Positions 24,556 to 34,375 of a stretch of 64,000 nt of DNA are shown piece after piece; position 1 is the stretch's first letter, and every line of letters begins with the position of its first letter. The stretch covers positions 124,001-188,000 of the forward strand of contig NZ_JARXRN010000016.1 of the NCBI RefSeq assembly GCF_029888045.1, in the 5' to 3' direction. The notes under the pieces were generated by a model. The model was not told the origin of the DNA. It searched no databases and worked only from the letters and a program-made list of their open reading frames with translations. A program made the position numbers and the translations under genes. The DNA comes from Luteimonas rhizosphaericola (lineage in GTDB: Bacteria; Pseudomonadota; Gammaproteobacteria; Xanthomonadales; Xanthomonadaceae).

Positions 24556-25713
24556 ATGCGGACCTTCCCCCTCGGCGAGGACATCGACAGCCTGCGCGAG
24601 GCGGTGCGCCGCTTCGCCGATGCGGAAATCGCGCCGCGTGCGGCCGCGATCGACGAGAACAACGCCTTCCCGCAGGAGCTGTGGGCCAAGCTCGGCGAAC
24701 TGGGCCTGCTGGGCATGACCGTGCCGGGCGAGTTCGGCGGCAGCGAGATGGGCTATCTCGCCCACCTGGTGGCGATGGAGGAGATCTCGCGCGCGTCCGG
24801 CTCGGTGGGCCTGAGCTACGGCGCGCATTCGAACCTGTGCGTGTCCAACCTGTACGCCAACGGCAACCAGGCGCAGCGCGAGAAGTACCTACCGAAGCTG
24901 TGCAGCGGCGAGTGGAAGGGCGCGCTGGCGATGAGCGAGCCGGGCGCCGGCTCGGACGTGGTCGGCTCGATGGCCTGCCGCGCCGAACTCAAGGGCGACA
25001 CCTGGATCGCCAACGGCAACAAGATGTGGATCACCAACGGCCCCGAGGCCGACGTGCTGGTGGTCTACATGCGCACCGCCAGCCGCGAACTGGGCAGCAA
25101 GTGCATGACCGCCTTCATCGTCGAGAAGGGCTTCAAGGGCTTCTCGACCGCGCAGAAGCTCGACAAGCTCGGCATGCGCGGCTCCAACACCTGCGAGCTG
25201 GTGTTCAAGGACTGCGAGATCCCCGCGGAGAACGTATTGGGCGAGGTCAACAACGGCGTCAAGGTGCTGATGAGCGGGCTCAACACCGAGCGCCTGGTCC
25301 TCACCGGCGGGCCGCTGGGGCTGATGCAGTCCGCGCTCGACCTCGCCCTGCCCTACGTGCGCGACCGGCGCCAGTTCGGCCAGCCGATCGGCAGCTTCGG
25401 CATCATGCAGGCCAAGATCGCCGACATGTACACCCAGCTGCAGTCGTCGCGCGCGTTCGCCTACCAGGTGGCGCGCGACTACGACGGCGGCCACCGCTCG
25501 CGCATCGATGCCGCCAGCTGCCTGCTGCACGCGAGCGAGGCCGCGGTGCAGGTGGCGCTGGAGGCGATCCAGGCGCTGGGCGGCAACGGCTACATCAACG
25601 AATACGCCACCGGGCGGATCCTGCGCGACGCCAAGCTCTACGCGATCGGCGCCGGCACCAACGAGATCCGGCGCATGCTGATCGGGCGCGAACTGTTCGC
25701 CGGGAATCACTGA
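24556..25713 (+). CDS. liuA: isovaleryl-CoA dehydrogenase
   Basis: The 385-residue acyl-CoA dehydrogenase has [52 protein letters not shown] and [14 protein letters not shown]. The IVD-specific helix [16 protein letters not shown] carries the catalytic Glu at the position unique to isovaleryl-CoA dehydrogenases. [21 protein letters not shown] and [12 protein letters not shown] complete the FAD fold. It oxidises isovaleryl-CoA to 3-methylcrotonyl-CoA. I chose the ATG at 24556, preceded by GGAG; a GTG at 24529 in the same frame would add nine residues. It is not directly followed by liuB; a repeat, a large autotransporter gene, the thiolase and two lipoprotein genes intervene. Confidence 0.93.
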   Translation: MRTFPLGEDIDSLREAVRRFADAEIAPRAAAIDENNAFPQELWAKLGELGLLGMTVPGEFGGSEMGYLAHLVAMEEISRASGSVGLSYGAHSNLCVSNLYANGNQAQREKYLPKLCSGEWKGALAMSEPGAGSDVVGSMACRAELKGDTWIANGNKMWITNGPEADVLVVYMRTASRELGSKCMTAFIVEKGFKGFSTAQKLDKLGMRGSNTCELVFKDCEIPAENVLGEVNNGVKVLMSGLNTERLVLTGGPLGLMQSALDLALPYVRDRRQFGQPIGSFGIMQAKIADMYTQLQSSRAFAYQVARDYDGGHRSRIDAASCLLHASEAAVQVALEAIQALGGNGYINEYATGRILRDAKLYAIGAGTNEIRRMLIGRELFAGNH

Positions 25714-25792
25714 CCGGTCGCAGCGCGGCGCCTGGGCACGGTCGCAGGACCGGCATTTTGATCCTCCGGTCATCCGGAGCGCAGCGACTGCC

Positions 25793-25886
25793 GCAGCCCG
25801 GGCAAGCGAAGCGCACTCGGGAAAGCCGCCTCTCGTCGCAGCCGACCCCACATCCCGGATGTGGCCTACGGCCTTATCCGGGCTAC
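25793..25886. repeat. two family B palindromes, one degenerate
   Basis: A degenerate copy (GCAGCCCGGGCAAGCGAAGCGC) lies at 25793-25821 and a better one at 25854-25886 (ending TTATCCGGGCTAC). They lie in the convergent gap between IVD and the autotransporter. Confidence 0.75.
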
Positions 25887-25921
25887 GTGGCGGTGCGATG
25901 CACTCGCCGCGCTCCGTGCAT

Positions 25922-28780
25922 TCAGAACCCCAGCGTGTAGCGCACCGATCCCATCCGCTCGTCGCCGCGTGGGCCGAAGCGCTGGTCGAGGCCGAGCGAC
26001 AGCCAGGCGTGCCGGCCCACCGGCGCTTCCAGCCCCAGCCCGAACAAGCGGCCCGAACGCGCGGCATCGGCCAGCGGCAGCGGCGACCAGCTGTCGAGGC
26101 CGACGAAGCTGGCGTCGATGTCGAAGCCACTGGCCGACAGCGTCTGCTGCCACGCCGAGTACGCGTGCAGCCGCGCGCCCGCCCAGTCGAACCCGGCGCG
26201 CAGGCCCGCGGTGGCCTGGGTACGCTGCAGCGAGGCTGCGCGCGTGCGCAGGGCATAGCCGCTGCCCCACTCCTCGAAGCCGTCCTGCGAGACGCGCACC
26301 ATGTCGGCGCCGACGTACGGCGTCAGCTGCCAGCCGCCCAGGTGCAGCTGGCGACCGGCCTCGACGCCGACGGTGGCCACGTCGCCCGCGTAGCCGCTGG
26401 AGACCCCCGCGCGGGCGTCTTCGCCCGTGAACAGCTGGCGCTCGATGTCGCGGTCGAAGCGGCCGGTGCCGGCGGTCGCGAGCGCATAGCCGTGCGCCGA
26501 CACGCGGCCGACATACAGCGCGGCCCGGGTCTGGCGGTCGCGGCTGCGGTCGCGGTTGCCGCCGACCCAGTCGTCCACGCGGGTCTCGCCGAAGGCGAAA
26601 CCGGCCAGCAGCCCGTCGCCGAGCGCCAGGTCGCGGCCGAGCATCCAGCCGTCGAGCTGGAACCCGCCGCCGGCCATGCCGACGCCCGCGCCCCCGGAGG
26701 ACAGCGACTGCGTCCACGCCCCCGCCTCGACCAGCCCGGGCTGCAGCGCGCCCAGGCGCGCGGACAGTACCCGCCGGCCCATGTCGGCGGCGTCGAAGGT
26801 GAGCGTGGTGGCGAGTGCGTGCGACTCGCCAGACAGGCTGTCGAGCGCCGCGACCGCGGTCGCCTCGTCGCCCAGGTGCTGGAACGCGCCGGCGACGCGG
26901 CGGAACTCGTCGTCGACCGCGCTCGAGCGGCCGGACGCGTCGTGCGCATCGATCGCGTCGAACGCGGCTTCCACGCGCTGCGCGGCGGACATGCCGGCCG
27001 GCCGGATGCGCGCCAGCGACTTTGCCGCCGCGGCGACGTCGAGGCGCTCGATGTCGAGCCACAGCTGGGTCGGCCGATAGTCGAGACTGGCCTCCAGGAA
27101 CAGGGAGGAAGCCCAGCTCAGCGCCTCGAACTCCCCGGTCAGCGTGCCGGCCTCGATGACAAGTTCCCGGTCCACGACCGTGTAGCCGGGTTTCACCCCC
27201 TTCACATGCAGGTTGCCGCCTTCGATGCGGACGGTTCCCCCCACCCCGAGCACCTGGCCGAGGTCGAACGCGAGCGTCGCGTCGTCCCGGTGGAAGTAAT
27301 CCCCGTCGATCGACGTGAACTCTCGATTGACGCCCTGACCGATGACGTCCAGGCGACCGGCATTGTCGAGGTTGCCGACGAGACTGACGTCGAGCACGTT
27401 GGCACCGATCGCGTAGGTGCCGGCCGCATCCACCCGCACGTCGCCACGCACCGTGCGCTCGGCGCGCAATGTGCCTCCGCGCACGCGTACGCCGCCGGTG
27501 TTGGACATGTTGGCGTCGACAACCAGTGTTCCGGTGCCCTCCTTGATCAACGCCCCTTGACCCGAGATGTCGTTGCTCCAGACAGACGTCGCCCCGTCGA
27601 AATCGACCGTGACATCGCCCCAGTCCAGCCGCGCAGGCCCCCGCACCGCGGCCTCGACGTCGACCGCGCCATGGCCGAACACCGCGTCCACGCCCGGCGC
27701 GCCGAGGTCGGTCGCGGTGCCCAGCAGGGTCTGCCGCACCAGGTCGTTGTCGAAGTACGGGAACGCCTCCCACACCAGCGCCGCGGCGCCGGAAACGATC
27801 GGCGCGGCGAACGAGGTGCCCGACCACTGCCAGTATTCGGGCTCGTCCGGCGGGTCGTCGGTGCCGGTCACGACCACGGTGCCCGGCGCGGCGAGGCAGT
27901 AGTCCATCGCCACGCCGCAGGCGTTGGAGTAGCCGGCCAGTTGCGTCGGCGACTCGGCATCCAGCGCCGCCACCGCCAGCCAGCCCCGCTCCAGGTCCGC
28001 CGCCGGCCGGTTGCCGCCGGTGCCGGCCTGGCTGGGCAGTGCCGACATGTCGGAGGGATCGGCGAAGCCGGAATTGCCGGTGGAGAACACCACCAGGCCG
28101 TCGTTGTCGAGGATGAAAGGCCGGTACTCGGCCGCGATCTCGGCGGTGGCGGCCGGGTTGGTCCAGTACAGGCCACCCCAGGAGTTGTTCATGATCCGCA
28201 CGTCGCGGGCGATCAGGTCGTCGTGGATCGGCGCCAGGCCCAGCGCGCCGTCGACCTCGTTGCCCTCTCCGCTGCCGTCGTCCTCGGGCGGCTGGTCGCT
28301 GATGATCCGGGCCGAGACGATCTCCGCGCCGGGCGCCACGCCACCGGGCCACTGCCCGAAGGCCTGCCCGGCGATGATCTGCGCCACCGCGGTGCCGTGG
28401 CCGACCACGTCGTCGACCGACAGATCGTTGGTGTTCGGATCGATGTAGGTCAGGTTGTCGACGACGCGTCCGGCGAGTGCCGGATGGTCGCGGTTGACGC
28501 CGCTGTCGATCACGCCGATGCGGATGCCCGCGCCGGTCCAGCCCGCGTCCTGCGCGGCGTCGGCGCCGGTCAGCGTCAGGTGGTCGCTGAAATCGGGGTT
28601 CGGGGTCTCGACCACGGGCGGGCCCGGCGGGGGCGTCTCGGGAGGCGGGATGGGCGGCGGCGCCAGCGGCGGAGGATCCGGACGGGTGGCACCGCCGCCA
28701 CCGCCGCACGCCCCCAGTGCCAATCCGATCCAGAGCGCCATCGTCAGGCGCGACACGGTTCCCCCACCCTGCTTCGACAT
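25922..28780 (-). CDS. subtilisin-like autotransporter, probable lipoprotein
   Basis: The 952-residue protein starts with a signal ending in a lipobox (LGAC, Cys25), then a Gly and Pro-rich stalk (residues 26-60). The S8 peptidase domain has a complete triad: D92 in GVIDSG, H128 in VGHGTAVA and S323 in SGTSFAAPIVSGAA. A beta-helix-like passenger with one autotransporter-associated repeat follows (GALIKEGTGTLVVDANMSNTGGVRVRGGTL). The C-terminal about 280 residues form the translocator barrel, ending in Phe (RYTLGF). It would secrete itself across the outer membrane and be surface-tethered or released, like NalP of Neisseria. GGAGG lies five bases upstream of the ATG at 28780. It stands alone between two leucine-catabolic genes on the opposite strand. 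Confidence 0.92.
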   Translation of the reverse strand: MSKQGGGTVSRLTMALWIGLALGACGGGGGATRPDPPPLAPPPIPPPETPPPGPPVVETPNPDFSDHLTLTGADAAQDAGWTGAGIRIGVIDSGVNRDHPALAGRVVDNLTYIDPNTNDLSVDDVVGHGTAVAQIIAGQAFGQWPGGVAPGAEIVSARIISDQPPEDDGSGEGNEVDGALGLAPIHDDLIARDVRIMNNSWGGLYWTNPAATAEIAAEYRPFILDNDGLVVFSTGNSGFADPSDMSALPSQAGTGGNRPAADLERGWLAVAALDAESPTQLAGYSNACGVAMDYCLAAPGTVVVTGTDDPPDEPEYWQWSGTSFAAPIVSGAAALVWEAFPYFDNDLVRQTLLGTATDLGAPGVDAVFGHGAVDVEAAVRGPARLDWGDVTVDFDGATSVWSNDISGQGALIKEGTGTLVVDANMSNTGGVRVRGGTLRAERTVRGDVRVDAAGTYAIGANVLDVSLVGNLDNAGRLDVIGQGVNREFTSIDGDYFHRDDATLAFDLGQVLGVGGTVRIEGGNLHVKGVKPGYTVVDRELVIEAGTLTGEFEALSWASSLFLEASLDYRPTQLWLDIERLDVAAAAKSLARIRPAGMSAAQRVEAAFDAIDAHDASGRSSAVDDEFRRVAGAFQHLGDEATAVAALDSLSGESHALATTLTFDAADMGRRVLSARLGALQPGLVEAGAWTQSLSSGGAGVGMAGGGFQLDGWMLGRDLALGDGLLAGFAFGETRVDDWVGGNRDRSRDRQTRAALYVGRVSAHGYALATAGTGRFDRDIERQLFTGEDARAGVSSGYAGDVATVGVEAGRQLHLGGWQLTPYVGADMVRVSQDGFEEWGSGYALRTRAASLQRTQATAGLRAGFDWAGARLHAYSAWQQTLSASGFDIDASFVGLDSWSPLPLADAARSGRLFGLGLEAPVGRHAWLSLGLDQRFGPRGDERMGSVRYTLGF

Positions 28781-28933
28781 CCCCGCCTCCGTTCCATGAG
28801 CGGCGCCGTCCACGGCGCACCCAGGGACTCTACACGCGGCCGCCGCCGATCGGTCGACCCGGGGCGGGCGCGTTTGCCCGACCCCGTCACGAACGCGATA
28901 ATCAATCACCCCCACGCATCCCCGGAGCCTCCC

Positions 28934-30106
28934 GTGAGCGACGTCGTTATCGTCGGTGCCAAGCGCACCGCCATCGGTTCCATGCTCGGCCAGTTCACCG
29001 GCGTGCCGACCCCCACGCTGGGCGCCGCCGCGATCCGCGGCGCGCTCGAGCACGCGGGCGTCAAGGGCGAGGACGTGTCCGAAGTGATCATGGGCTGCGT
29101 GCTGCCTGCCAACCTCGGCCAGGCCCCGGCGCGCCAGGCCTCGCTCGCCGCCGGGCTGCCGAAGGCCACCGGCTGCACCACGATCAACAAGGTCTGCGGC
29201 TCGGGCATGAAGGCGATCATGCTCGGCCACGACCTGATCAAGGCCGGGTCGGCCAGCGTGGTGGTCGCCGGCGGCATGGAGTCGATGACCAATGCGCCGC
29301 ACATGGTCTCGGCGCGGCCGGGCCTGCGCTACGGCGACGCCAAGCTGGTCGACCACATGGCGTGGGACGGCCTGACCAACCCCTACGACGGCCAGTCGAT
29401 GGGCGTGTTCGCCGAGGCCACCGCCGACAAGTACGGCTTCACCCGCGAGGAGCAGGACGCCTACACCATCGAGTCGGTCAAGCGCGCGCAGGCGGCCATC
29501 GCCTCGGGCGCGTTCAAGGACGAGATCGTCCCGGTCAAGGTCGCCACCCGCAAGGGCGAGGTGGAGGTCGACACCGACGAGCAGCCGGGCAAGTCCGACA
29601 TCGCCAAGATCCCGACCCTGCGCGCGGCCTTCCGCAAGGACGGCACGGTCACCGCCGCCAGCTCCTCGAGCATCTCCGACGGCGCCGCCGCCACCGTGCT
29701 GATGAGCGCCGAACATGCGGCCAACCTCGGGCTGGAACCGATTGCACGGATCGTCGGCCACGCCACGTTCTCGCAGGAACCCGAGTGGTTCACCACCGCC
29801 CCGGTGAGCGCGATCCGGAACCTGCTCGACAAGGTGGGCTGGAGCGTGGACCAGGTCGACGTGTTCGAGGTCAATGAAGCGTTTTCAGTGGTCGCCATGG
29901 CGCCGATCCGCGAGCTGGGCATCCCGCACGAGAAGATCAACGTCAACGGCGGCGCGACCGCGCTCGGCCACCCGATCGGCGCAAGCGGCGCCCGCCTGGT
30001 GGTGACCCTGCTGCATGCGCTCAAGGCCCGCGGCGGCAAGCGCGGCGTCGCCTCGCTGTGCATCGGCGGCGGGGAGGCCACGGCCATCGCGGTCGAGATC
30101 GCCTAA
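28934..30106 (+). CDS. acetyl-CoA C-acetyltransferase (thiolase)
   Basis: The 390-residue thiolase has the acyl-enzyme Cys88 in NKVCGSGMKA, the GGMESMTNAPH block, NVNGGATALGHPIGASGAR with the catalytic His, and CIGGGEATAIAVE with the second Cys. The pattern, including the NEAFSVV motif, points to the biosynthetic acetoacetyl-CoA type. It would split or form acetoacetyl-CoA, the end product of leucine catabolism after HMG-CoA lyase releases acetoacetate and acetyl-CoA. Start: GTG at 28934 with GGAG six bases upstream. It is divergent from the autotransporter, and followed by a TTGACA promoter for the lipoprotein gene. Confidence 0.93.
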   Translation: MSDVVIVGAKRTAIGSMLGQFTGVPTPTLGAAAIRGALEHAGVKGEDVSEVIMGCVLPANLGQAPARQASLAAGLPKATGCTTINKVCGSGMKAIMLGHDLIKAGSASVVVAGGMESMTNAPHMVSARPGLRYGDAKLVDHMAWDGLTNPYDGQSMGVFAEATADKYGFTREEQDAYTIESVKRAQAAIASGAFKDEIVPVKVATRKGEVEVDTDEQPGKSDIAKIPTLRAAFRKDGTVTAASSSSISDGAAATVLMSAEHAANLGLEPIARIVGHATFSQEPEWFTTAPVSAIRNLLDKVGWSVDQVDVFEVNEAFSVVAMAPIRELGIPHEKINVNGGATALGHPIGASGARLVVTLLHALKARGGKRGVASLCIGGGEATAIAVEIA

Positions 30107-30157
30107 ACCGCGCCCGTCGGTTAACGCGGTTTTGACGAAAATTCCACGCACGCCCGC

Positions 30158-30185
30158 TTGACAGGGTTCACGGGCTTGTCATCAT
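30158..30185 (+). promoter_or_regulatory. sigma-70-type promoter of the Ala-rich lipoprotein gene
   Basis: A perfect -35 (TTGACA, 30158-30163) is spaced 16 bases from a CATCAT -10 (30180-30185, four of six consensus bases). The start codon lies 55 bases downstream. This suggests strong, constitutive expression, as expected for an abundant envelope protein. Confidence 0.55.
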
Positions 30186-30240
30186 TGATGCGGCGCGCAA
30201 TCTTGCGCGTTCGCCACCTTTCAGACGAGGAAGATTCGAT

Positions 30241-30576
30241 ATGACCATCAACAAGGCTCTGCTCGCGCTGGCCCTGGGCTTCGCCCTGGCCGCCTGCAGC
30301 AACCAGCAGCAGGCCGAGAACGCCGCTGCCGACGCCGCCGATGCCGCCGCCGATGCCGCGACCGAAGCCACCGAGGCTGCCGGCACCGCGACCGAAGCGA
30401 CCGCGCAGACCGCTGCCGACGAAGCCGCCGCCGCCGCTGACGCGGCTGCCGACGCCGCCGCCGACGCTGCCGCCGCCACCACGTCCGAAGCCGCCGACGC
30501 CGCTGCCGACACGGCTGAGAACATGGAAGACGCGGCGCAGGACGCCGAGGACGCCGCCGAAGAAGCCAATCCGTAA
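30241..30576 (+). CDS. alanine-rich small lipoprotein (1 of 2)
   Basis: The 111-residue protein has a canonical lipobox (LAAC, Cys at 19). The mature part is a single predicted helix of Ala, Asp, Glu and Thr (ADAADAAADAATEATEAAG, then ADEAAAAADAAADAAADAA). There are no aromatic residues and the charge is strongly negative. It should be an acylated periplasmic rod protein, conceptually like small Lpp-type lipoproteins, but it lacks the C-terminal Lys that Lpp uses to bind peptidoglycan. The ATG follows GAGGAAG. A promoter at 30158 and a terminator at 30604 make it a monocistronic gene. A second, diverged relative follows at 30733. Function unknown. Confidence 0.75.
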   Translation: MTINKALLALALGFALAACSNQQQAENAAADAADAAADAATEATEAAGTATEATAQTAADEAAAAADAAADAAADAAAATTSEAADAAADTAENMEDAAQDAEDAAEEANP

Positions 30577-30603
30577 TCCGGGAGCTTCGAACGCTGTCCA
30601 GGA

Positions 30604-30635
30604 AAGCCGCCGCCTGCCGGCGGCTTTTCTTTTTC
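30604..30635 (+). terminator. Rho-independent terminator of the first lipoprotein gene
   Basis: A ten-pair stem (AAAGCCGCCG with CGGCGGCTTT) with a five-base loop is followed by a T-rich tail (TTTTCTTTTT). It lies 27 bases after the stop codon. Confidence 0.92.
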
Positions 30636-30732
30636 TGAACATTCGCTTCCGCACAATACCGCCGCTGCGGCCACGGGGAGCCCGGGCCGGACGCGACGAA
30701 CACCGTCATTCCTTGCCTTCCGGAGACACACC

Positions 30733-31071
30733 TTGAACACCAAGCTCATCGCCATTGCCGCCGCGAGCGTGCTCGCCCTGGCCGCCTGCAAGAACACCGC
30801 CGAAGGCGCCGCGGAAGACACCGCCGCCGCTGCCGCCGCCACCGAGCAGGCCGCTGCCGACGCCGCTGCCGCCACCGAACAGGCCGCCGCCGACGCCGCT
30901 GCCGCCACCGAGCGCGCCGCCGCCGAAGCCGACGCTGCGATGGACCAGGCCGCCGCCGAAGCCGACGCCGCCATGGACAACGCCGCCGACGCCACCAAGG
31001 AAGCCACGGCCGACGCCGCCGGCGCCGTGAGCGACGCCGCTGCGGAAGTCGAGGAAGACGCGCGCAACTGA
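30733..31071 (+). CDS. alanine-rich small lipoprotein (2 of 2)
   Basis: The 112-residue protein has a lipobox (LAAC, Cys at 19) and a long Ala-rich helix built on an 11-residue repeat ([11 protein letters not shown]) that appears three times. Each corresponds to an exact 33-base unit starting at 30835, 30868 and 30901. The 11-residue period suits a right-handed coiled coil or an amphipathic helix lying on a surface. Start is TTG at 30733 behind GGAG; no ATG is available nearby. It has its own terminator at 31093. It is a likely paralogue of the previous gene. The repeats could expand or contract by replication slippage, changing helix length without breaking the frame. Confidence 0.72.
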   Translation: MNTKLIAIAAASVLALAACKNTAEGAAEDTAAAAAATEQAAADAAAATEQAAADAAAATERAAAEADAAMDQAAAEADAAMDNAADATKEATADAAGAVSDAAAEVEEDARN

Positions 31072-31092
31072 TCGCACGCGCCATGCCGTACC

Positions 31093-31126
31093 GGAAAGGC
31101 CCGCCTCGCGCGGGCCTTTCCTTTTT
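31093..31126 (+). terminator. Rho-independent terminator of the second lipoprotein gene
   Basis: An eleven-pair stem (GGAAAGGCCCG with CGGGCCTTTCC) with a seven-base loop is followed by TTTTT. It lies 21 bases after the stop codon. Confidence 0.93.
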
Positions 31127-31201
31127 CCGGCGCGCGCGCCCCGCAGGCAGCGCCGGGCGCGGTCACGTATCCTCTGCGCTTCCTTCGCAGCGCGCCCGAC
31201 G

Positions 31202-32809
31202 ATGACGGTCCTGACCACGCAGCTCGATCCCCGTTCGCAGGCCTTCCTCGACAATGCGGCCTACCACCGCGCGCTGGTCGAGGAGCTCGACCGGCGCCTA
31301 GCGCGCGCGGCGGACGGCGGTGGCGCGCAGGCGCGCGAACGCCACGCCGGGCGCGGCAAGCTGCTCGCGCGCGAACGCATCACCGCCCTGCTCGACCCGG
31401 GTTCGCCGTTTCTCGAGATCGCGCCGCTCGCCGCCGAGGACATGTACGGCGGCGATGCGCCGGCCGCAGGCATGGTCTGCGGCATCGGCCGGGTGATGGG
31501 CACCGAGGTGGTGGTGGTCGCCAACGATGCCACCGTCAAGGGGGGCACCTACTTCCCGATGACGGTCAAGAAGCACCTGCGCGCGCAGGAGATCGCGCGC
31601 GAGAACCGCCTGCCCTGCGTGTACCTGGTGGACTCCGGCGGCGCGTTCCTGCCGCTGCAGGACGAGGTGTTTCCGGACAAGGAACACTTCGGCCGCATCT
31701 TCTACAACCAGGCGCGGCTGTCGGCGGAGAACATCCCGCAGGTGGCGGTGGTGATGGGCAGCTGCACCGCCGGCGGCGCCTACGTGCCGGCGATGTGCGA
31801 CGAATCGGTGATCGTGCGCGAACAGGGCACGATCTTCCTCGGCGGCCCGCCGCTGGTGAAGGCGGCCACCGGCGAGGTCGTGGATGCCGAAGCGCTCGGC
31901 GGCGCCGACGTGCATACCAGCGTCTCCGGCGTCGCCGACCATTTCGCCGAGGACGACCGCCACGCCCTGGAGATCGCGCGCGGCATCGTCGGCCACTTCA
32001 ACCGGCGCAAGGTGCTGCCTGTGGCGGTGCGGGAGACGCGCGAACCCCTGTATCCGGCCGACGAGCTGTACGGCATCGTGCCCAAGGACACCCGCCGGCC
32101 GTTCGATATCCGCGAAGTGATCGCGCGCATCGCCGACGGCAGCGAACTGGACGAGTTCAAGGCGCGCTACGGCAAGACCCTGGTGACCGGCTTCGCGCAC
32201 CTGCACGGCTATCCGGTCGGCATCATCGCCAACAACGGCATCCTGTTCGCCGAGAGCGCGCTGAAGGGCGCGCATTTCATCGAACTGTGCAACCAGCGCG
32301 GCATCCCGCTGGTGTTCCTGCAGAATATCACCGGCTTCATGGTCGGCCGCAAGTACGAGAACGCCGGCATCGCCAAGGACGGGGCGAAGATGGTCACGGC
32401 GGTGGCGTGCTCGAGCGTGCCGAAGTTCACCGTGGTCATCGGCGGTAGTTTCGGCGCCGGCAACTACGCGATGTGCGGCCGTGCCTACGGCGCGCGCTTC
32501 CTGTGGATGTGGCCGAACGCGCGCATCAGCGTGATGGGCGGCGAGCAGGCCGCGAGCGTGCTGGCGACGGTGCGCCGCGACGGCATCGAGGGCAAGGGCG
32601 GCCAGTGGAGCGCGGAGGACGAGGAGACGTTCAAGGCGCCGATCCGCGAGCAGTACGAATCCCAGGGCAGCCCGTGGTACGCCACCGCGCGGCTGTGGGA
32701 CGACGGCATCATCGATCCGGCCGACACCCGCCGCGTGCTGGGGCTGGGGATCTCCGCCTCGCTCAACGCGCCGATCGAGCCGGCGAAGTTCGGCGTGTTC
32801 CGGATGTAA
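31202..32809 (+). CDS. liuB: 3-methylcrotonyl-CoA carboxylase beta subunit
   Basis: The 535-residue carboxyltransferase has the N-terminal [16 protein letters not shown] motif. Both oxyanion-hole regions are present: [37 protein letters not shown] and, in the second half, [15 protein letters not shown] and [26 protein letters not shown] and [15 protein letters not shown] are typical of methylcrotonyl- rather than propionyl-CoA carboxylase. It transfers CO2 from the biotin of LiuD to 3-methylcrotonyl-CoA. Its partner alpha subunit lies 6 kb away at 38937, which is unusual since the pair are normally adjacent. The ATG at 31202 gives the standard family length. Confidence 0.93.
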   Translation: MTVLTTQLDPRSQAFLDNAAYHRALVEELDRRLARAADGGGAQARERHAGRGKLLARERITALLDPGSPFLEIAPLAAEDMYGGDAPAAGMVCGIGRVMGTEVVVVANDATVKGGTYFPMTVKKHLRAQEIARENRLPCVYLVDSGGAFLPLQDEVFPDKEHFGRIFYNQARLSAENIPQVAVVMGSCTAGGAYVPAMCDESVIVREQGTIFLGGPPLVKAATGEVVDAEALGGADVHTSVSGVADHFAEDDRHALEIARGIVGHFNRRKVLPVAVRETREPLYPADELYGIVPKDTRRPFDIREVIARIADGSELDEFKARYGKTLVTGFAHLHGYPVGIIANNGILFAESALKGAHFIELCNQRGIPLVFLQNITGFMVGRKYENAGIAKDGAKMVTAVACSSVPKFTVVIGGSFGAGNYAMCGRAYGARFLWMWPNARISVMGGEQAASVLATVRRDGIEGKGGQWSAEDEETFKAPIREQYESQGSPWYATARLWDDGIIDPADTRRVLGLGISASLNAPIEPAKFGVFRM

Positions 32810-32873
32810 CCCGCCGCGCGCGGACGTCGACGTCTGCTACCTTCGCGGGCCCGCCGCTCTCCGCCGTCATCCG

Positions 32874-34205
32874 ATGCCGCACCCCCGCGCTCTGTGCTCC
32901 AGGTTCGCCACGCTCCTGATCACCGCCGTCCTGGGCGGATGCAGCACTGCGCCGTCCGGCCTCGCCGCTTCCGGCGCCGGCGAAGGACCCGATGCCACCG
33001 TGGTCGGCGGCGCGGCGGCAACCGGCGATTACCCGGACCTGTTCGCCGAAGCGGGATACGCACGGCCACAGATCGATGCGAAGATCGAAGCCGCATTCGC
33101 GCAGCTGTTCCACGGCGACCCCGGCCACGAAGCGGTGTATTACGAGGACGGCACCAATGCCGATGGCCCGTTGGCCTACATCCTCGACGTCAACAACGAC
33201 GACGTGCGCTCGGAAGGCATGTCCTACGGGATGATGATCGCGGTCCAGCTGGACCGGAAGCGCGAGTTCGACGCGCTGTGGAACTGGGCGATGACCCATA
33301 CCTACCACGCCGATCCGGCGCATCCCGCGCACGGCTATTTCGCCTGGTCGGTGAAGGCCGACGGCACCGCGATCGACGAGATGCCCGCGCCCGACGGCGA
33401 GGAGTATTTCATCACCGCGCTGTACTTCGCCTCCGCGCGCTGGGGCGACGGCGAGGGGCTGTACGACTATCGGACGCACGCCGACCGTATCCTGCGCGAC
33501 GTGCTGCACCGGGGCCAGATCACCGGCCCGACCAACCGCGGCACGATGACCGCCACCAGCCTGTTCGACCGCGACGCGAAGATGGTGCGCTTCACCCCCG
33601 ACGTGGTGAACGCGGCGCACACCGACGCGTCCTACCACCTGCCCGCGTTCTACGAGGTCTGGGCGCGCGTGGGGCCGGAGGCCGACCGCGGATTCTGGCG
33701 CGAGGCCGCGCGCACCAGCCGCGACTATTTCGCCAGGGCGGCCCACCCGCGCACCGGGCTGACGTCCGACTACGGCAACTTCGACGGCACGCCGTGGGCG
33801 GCCTCGTGGCATCCGGGCTCGGCGGATTTCCGCTACGACGCCTGGCGCAGCGCGATGAACTGGTCGGTGGACTGGTCGTGGTGGCGGGCCGACCCGCGCC
33901 AGGTGGACCTGTCCAACCGGCTGCAGGCGTTTTTCGCCGACCAGGGGATGGACAGCTACCAGAGCCTGTACACGCTGGACGGGTCTCCCCTGGGCGGCGG
34001 CCAGACGACCGGCCTGGTCGCGATGAACGCGGTCGCGGCGCTGGCGGCCGACCACCCGCGCCGGCTCGATTTCGTACGCGCGCTGTGGGAGCGCCCTACC
34101 CCCACCGGCCAGCACCGCTACTACGACGGCATGCTGTACATGATGGCGCTGCTGCATGCCGGCGGCCGCTTCCGTGCGTGGTGGCCGGACGGCGCCGCAC
34201 CCTGA
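32874..34205 (+). CDS. GH8 reducing-end xylose-releasing exo-oligoxylanase-like lipoprotein
   Basis: The 443-residue protein has a lipobox (LGGC, Cys23) and a GH8 catalytic domain. DVRSEGMSYGMMIAVQ holds the catalytic-acid Glu, and NADGPLAYILDVNNDD, GYFAWSVKADGT, FTPDVVNAAHTDASYHLPAFYEVWA and FRYDAWRSAMNWSVDW match exo-oligoxylanases (Rex). Such enzymes remove xylose from the reducing end of xylo-oligosaccharides. The lipid anchor would place it in the periplasm, where it could process imported oligosaccharides, in line with the GH51 enzyme at the left edge. The segment before the domain (about residues 24-45) is a low-complexity linker. It has its own promoter and no operon partner. Confidence 0.88.
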   Translation: MPHPRALCSRFATLLITAVLGGCSTAPSGLAASGAGEGPDATVVGGAAATGDYPDLFAEAGYARPQIDAKIEAAFAQLFHGDPGHEAVYYEDGTNADGPLAYILDVNNDDVRSEGMSYGMMIAVQLDRKREFDALWNWAMTHTYHADPAHPAHGYFAWSVKADGTAIDEMPAPDGEEYFITALYFASARWGDGEGLYDYRTHADRILRDVLHRGQITGPTNRGTMTATSLFDRDAKMVRFTPDVVNAAHTDASYHLPAFYEVWARVGPEADRGFWREAARTSRDYFARAAHPRTGLTSDYGNFDGTPWAASWHPGSADFRYDAWRSAMNWSVDWSWWRADPRQVDLSNRLQAFFADQGMDSYQSLYTLDGSPLGGGQTTGLVAMNAVAALAADHPRRLDFVRALWERPTPTGQHRYYDGMLYMMALLHAGGRFRAWWPDGAAP

Positions 34206-34375
34206 GCAGGACCGGAGAAGCCGCTCCCACAACATGCGCCAAGTGGCTGCCACGCAACGGATTCGGTGAGCCGCGTCACAACGTGAAGGTGGTGTTCACG
34301 TGCTAGGCTCCGGGGCTCCCCCGTCTGGCCGGCGTCTTCCGGCCGTTCCCTGCCCAGCCCCGAGGAATCCGCGAC

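Noticed and set aside
25859..28933. An open frame that would extend the thiolase far upstream
   Set aside because: It runs opposite the autotransporter gene and has no motif. The thiolase starts at the GTG at 28934 with a good GGAG.
28781..29761. An in-frame upstream extension of the autotransporter
   Set aside because: It is antisense to the thiolase. The ATG at 28780 has GGAGG and begins a proper lipoprotein signal.
30835..30933. CRISPR-like or minisatellite array
   Set aside because: The 33-base units encode an 11-residue helix repeat inside a lipoprotein gene and have no spacers.
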